Made by a program: the position numbers and the translations under genes. The notes under the pieces are model-generated. The model did not search any database. It had not been told where the DNA came from and saw only the letters and a list, made by a program, of their open reading frames with translations. A DNA stretch of 7,005 nucleotides. It comes from Kiritimatiellia bacterium (GTDB taxonomy: Bacteria; Verrucomicrobiota; Kiritimatiellia; RFP12; UBA1067). Position 1 is the stretch's first letter; each line of letters begins with the position of its first letter. This document shows positions 5,769-7,005 of the stretch, piece after piece. The stretch lies in the NCBI GenBank assembly GCA_017936245.1, contig JAGBFY010000166.1, positions 1 through 7,005 of the forward strand. The letters run 5' to 3'.

Positions 5769-6503
5769 ATGGAGAACGTCATAGAACTTGAGCATGTGGA
5801 CGCCGGATATCCCGGTGTGAAGATACTTGAGGACGTGAGTTTCTCCATCAGGCGTGGCGAAATTTTCGTGCTGCTTGGCGGTTCCGGATGCGGAAAGTCC
5901 ACGATCATGCGGCACATGATAGGTCTCAACACCGTCCAGGGTGGCGTTCTGCGCGTCCTGGGAATGGAGATGAACCGCAAGAACCGCGACCGCATCCTCC
6001 GCAAGATAGGCGTCATGTACCAGAGCGGTGCGCTTTTCGGAAGCATGACATGTCTTCAGAATGTGATGCTTCCGCTAGAGGAGTTCACTCGTCTCAGAAA
6101 GAAGGAGCGTATGGATAAGGCGCGTGAGCTTCTTGCACAGGTGGGACTTGCCGATGCGGAATCGAAGATGCCGTCTGAGATATCAGGAGGCATGAAGAAG
6201 CGCGTCGCCATTGCCCGTGCGCTTGCTCTCGAGCCTGAGATCATATTCCTCGACGAGCCGAGCGCAGGGCTTGATCCTATCACATCCAGCGCATTGGACG
6301 ATTTGATTCTTCAGATACGCAAGGATCGTGGCACGACGTTTGTCGTGGTGACCCATGAACTGCCGAGCATCTTCAAGATAGCGGACCGCTGCGCGATGTT
6401 CGACAAGGCTCGCCGCGGAATGATCGCCATTGGTACGCCCGCCGAACTGCGCGACTCGTCCGATGACCAGTTTGTCCGCAAGTTCTTCGGTCGAGGCGGT
6501 TGA
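5769..6503 (+). CDS. mlaF: MlaF-family ABC transporter ATPase
   Basis: This cytoplasmic ATPase should power the MlaE permease. From Met at 5769 it has 244 residues: Walker A GGSGCGKST (37-45), Q-loop Q85 (MYQSGALF), signature SGGMKKRVAIARALALEP (139-156), Walker B IIFLDE (158-163) with the catalytic Glu, DPITSS (169-174) and the H-loop His196 (VVTHE). SGGMxKR and LDPITS are characteristic of the MlaF branch rather than of importer ATPases. Start choice is open: ATG 5769 has AGGTGG 6 bases upstream, ATG 5763 is also in frame, and ATG 5754 overlaps the mlaE stop as ATGA and adds five residues. No MCE-domain (mlaD) gene follows, although one usually does. A promoter for the next gene begins five bases after the stop, so the operon probably ends here. 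Confidence 0.93.
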   Translation: MENVIELEHVDAGYPGVKILEDVSFSIRRGEIFVLLGGSGCGKSTIMRHMIGLNTVQGGVLRVLGMEMNRKNRDRILRKIGVMYQSGALFGSMTCLQNVMLPLEEFTRLRKKERMDKARELLAQVGLADAESKMPSEISGGMKKRVAIARALALEPEIIFLDEPSAGLDPITSSALDDLILQIRKDRGTTFVVVTHELPSIFKIADRCAMFDKARRGMIAIGTPAELRDSSDDQFVRKFFGRGG

Positions 6504-6507
6504 TGGA

Positions 6508-6537
6508 TTGACTTGAAATGTCCAGTTGTGATATTAT
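6508..6537 (+). promoter_or_regulatory. Promoter of the AbgT-type gene
   Basis: TTGACT (6508-6513), an 18-base spacer and TATTAT (6532-6537) form a good sigma-70-type promoter. TG at 6529-6530 makes the -10 extended, as at adk. Transcription should begin near 6544, leaving a leader of about 44 bases before the ATG at 6588. Confidence 0.6.
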
Positions 6538-6587
6538 CAAAAGCAGTTAGAGAAAGGAATCTGTTCCGTTTGTAGGGATGGTAGTGT

Positions 6588-7005
6588 ATGAAAAATACAG
6601 AAAAGAAAAGTTTTTTTGAGAGAATAGCATCCAAAATTCCAGATCCTGTTATTCTTTTTCTGCTTATGTATGCAGTCCTGTTCGTGGCGACAGTATTTGC
6701 TGGAGGGATGTCTTTTTCGCTTCCGAGTGTGGACGGCGCGAGTGGGGAATCCGTCGAGACGGTACGGCATATCCGTAACATGGCCGAAATAGCGAATGTG
6801 CAGTGGATTTTCAATAATGCCATCGTGACCAACTGGCTTGCGTTCGCAAACGGACTTGTGGGGATTCTCATTGTGGCGATGCTCGGTCTTGGTGTGGCGG
6901 AGGCGAGCGGAATGTTTTCCGTTCTTCTCAAACTTGCCGGCGGACGTATCAACCAGAAGCTTCTGCCTTATGTGATTGTGTTTGCCGGTATCCTTTCTAA
7001 TATAG
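6588..7005 (+). CDS. AbgT-family transporter, 5' part (3' end outside the window)
   Basis: These are the first 139 residues of an inner-membrane transporter of the AbgT family, whose characterised members move p-aminobenzoyl-glutamate or export sulfonamides. Family features in order: a short charged N-terminus ending in ERIASKIPDPV (11-21), a first span VILFLLMYAVLFVATVFAG (21-39), a periplasmic-type loop (about 43-72) ending in VQWIFNNAIVTNWLAF (71-86), a span with LVGILIVAMLGLGVAEASG (90-108), then LLPYVIVFAGILSNI (125-139), matching the family block that normally continues into ASDAGY. The ATG at 6588 has AGGGA (6574-6578) 9 bases upstream. Its own promoter sets it apart from the adk-mlaF run. 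The transported substrate cannot be deduced. Confidence 0.88.
   Translation, partial: MKNTEKKSFFERIASKIPDPVILFLLMYAVLFVATVFAGGMSFSLPSVDGASGESVETVRHIRNMAEIANVQWIFNNAIVTNWLAFANGLVGILIVAMLGLGVAEASGMFSVLLKLAGGRINQKLLPYVIVFAGILSNI

Overview
The window is 7 kb of bacterial DNA with every supportable gene on the + strand. Adk with a four-cysteine LID, an MlaE/MlaF pair (normally linked to an outer membrane) and a GH110-like secreted glycosidase fragment together suggest a Gram-negative, carbohydrate-degrading host-associated or sediment bacterium. A PVC-type lineage (Kiritimatiellota, Verrucomicrobiota or Lentisphaerota) is my guess from gene content and cannot be proven here.

Left part (1-2245), an accessory sugar or organic-acid module: the 3' part of a D-2-hydroxyacid dehydrogenase, a complete 12-TM sugar-porter-type MFS transporter, and a short GH110-like glycosidase remnant. 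The remnant keeps a signal peptide and the conserved ISNHDQ block but has lost most of the catalytic protein. By eye this part uses more A/T-rich codons, including ATA for isoleucine, than the genes to its right.

Middle (2246-2660), about 415 bases with no credible gene: it holds a degenerate tandem repeat of 42-base period, two inverted repeats, one arm of an 11-base direct repeat whose other arm lies before the glycosidase remnant, and an extended -10 promoter (TGTTATAAT). That promoter lies so close to the adk start codon that the mRNA should be leaderless.

Right part (2661-6503), a compact run that looks like one operon: adk (adenylate kinase), map (methionine aminopeptidase I), a short lysine 2,3-aminomutase/EpmB-like radical SAM enzyme, then mlaE and mlaF (lipid-transport ABC permease and ATPase). 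adk/map and map/aminomutase overlap by 4 bases; mlaE starts with TTG 33 bases after the aminomutase. adk-map is a familiar pair that usually follows secY in the ribosomal-protein cluster; here secY is absent. The aminomutase keeps every lysine- and PLP-binding residue, at spacings that match Clostridium lysine 2,3-aminomutase as I recall it, so a role in EF-P beta-lysylation beside another translation-linked gene is plausible. The mla pair lacks an adjacent MCE-domain (mlaD) gene.

Right edge (6504-7005): a second extended -10 promoter followed by the 5' part of an AbgT-family transporter that runs off the window.

No CRISPR array, tRNA, rRNA, insertion sequence or defence system is visible. 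I found no clear new system. The best leads are the GH110 remnant with its flanking repeats, the 42-base repeat array, the leaderless adk promoter with an overlapping dyad, the aminomutase in the adk-map operon, and MlaEF without MlaD.
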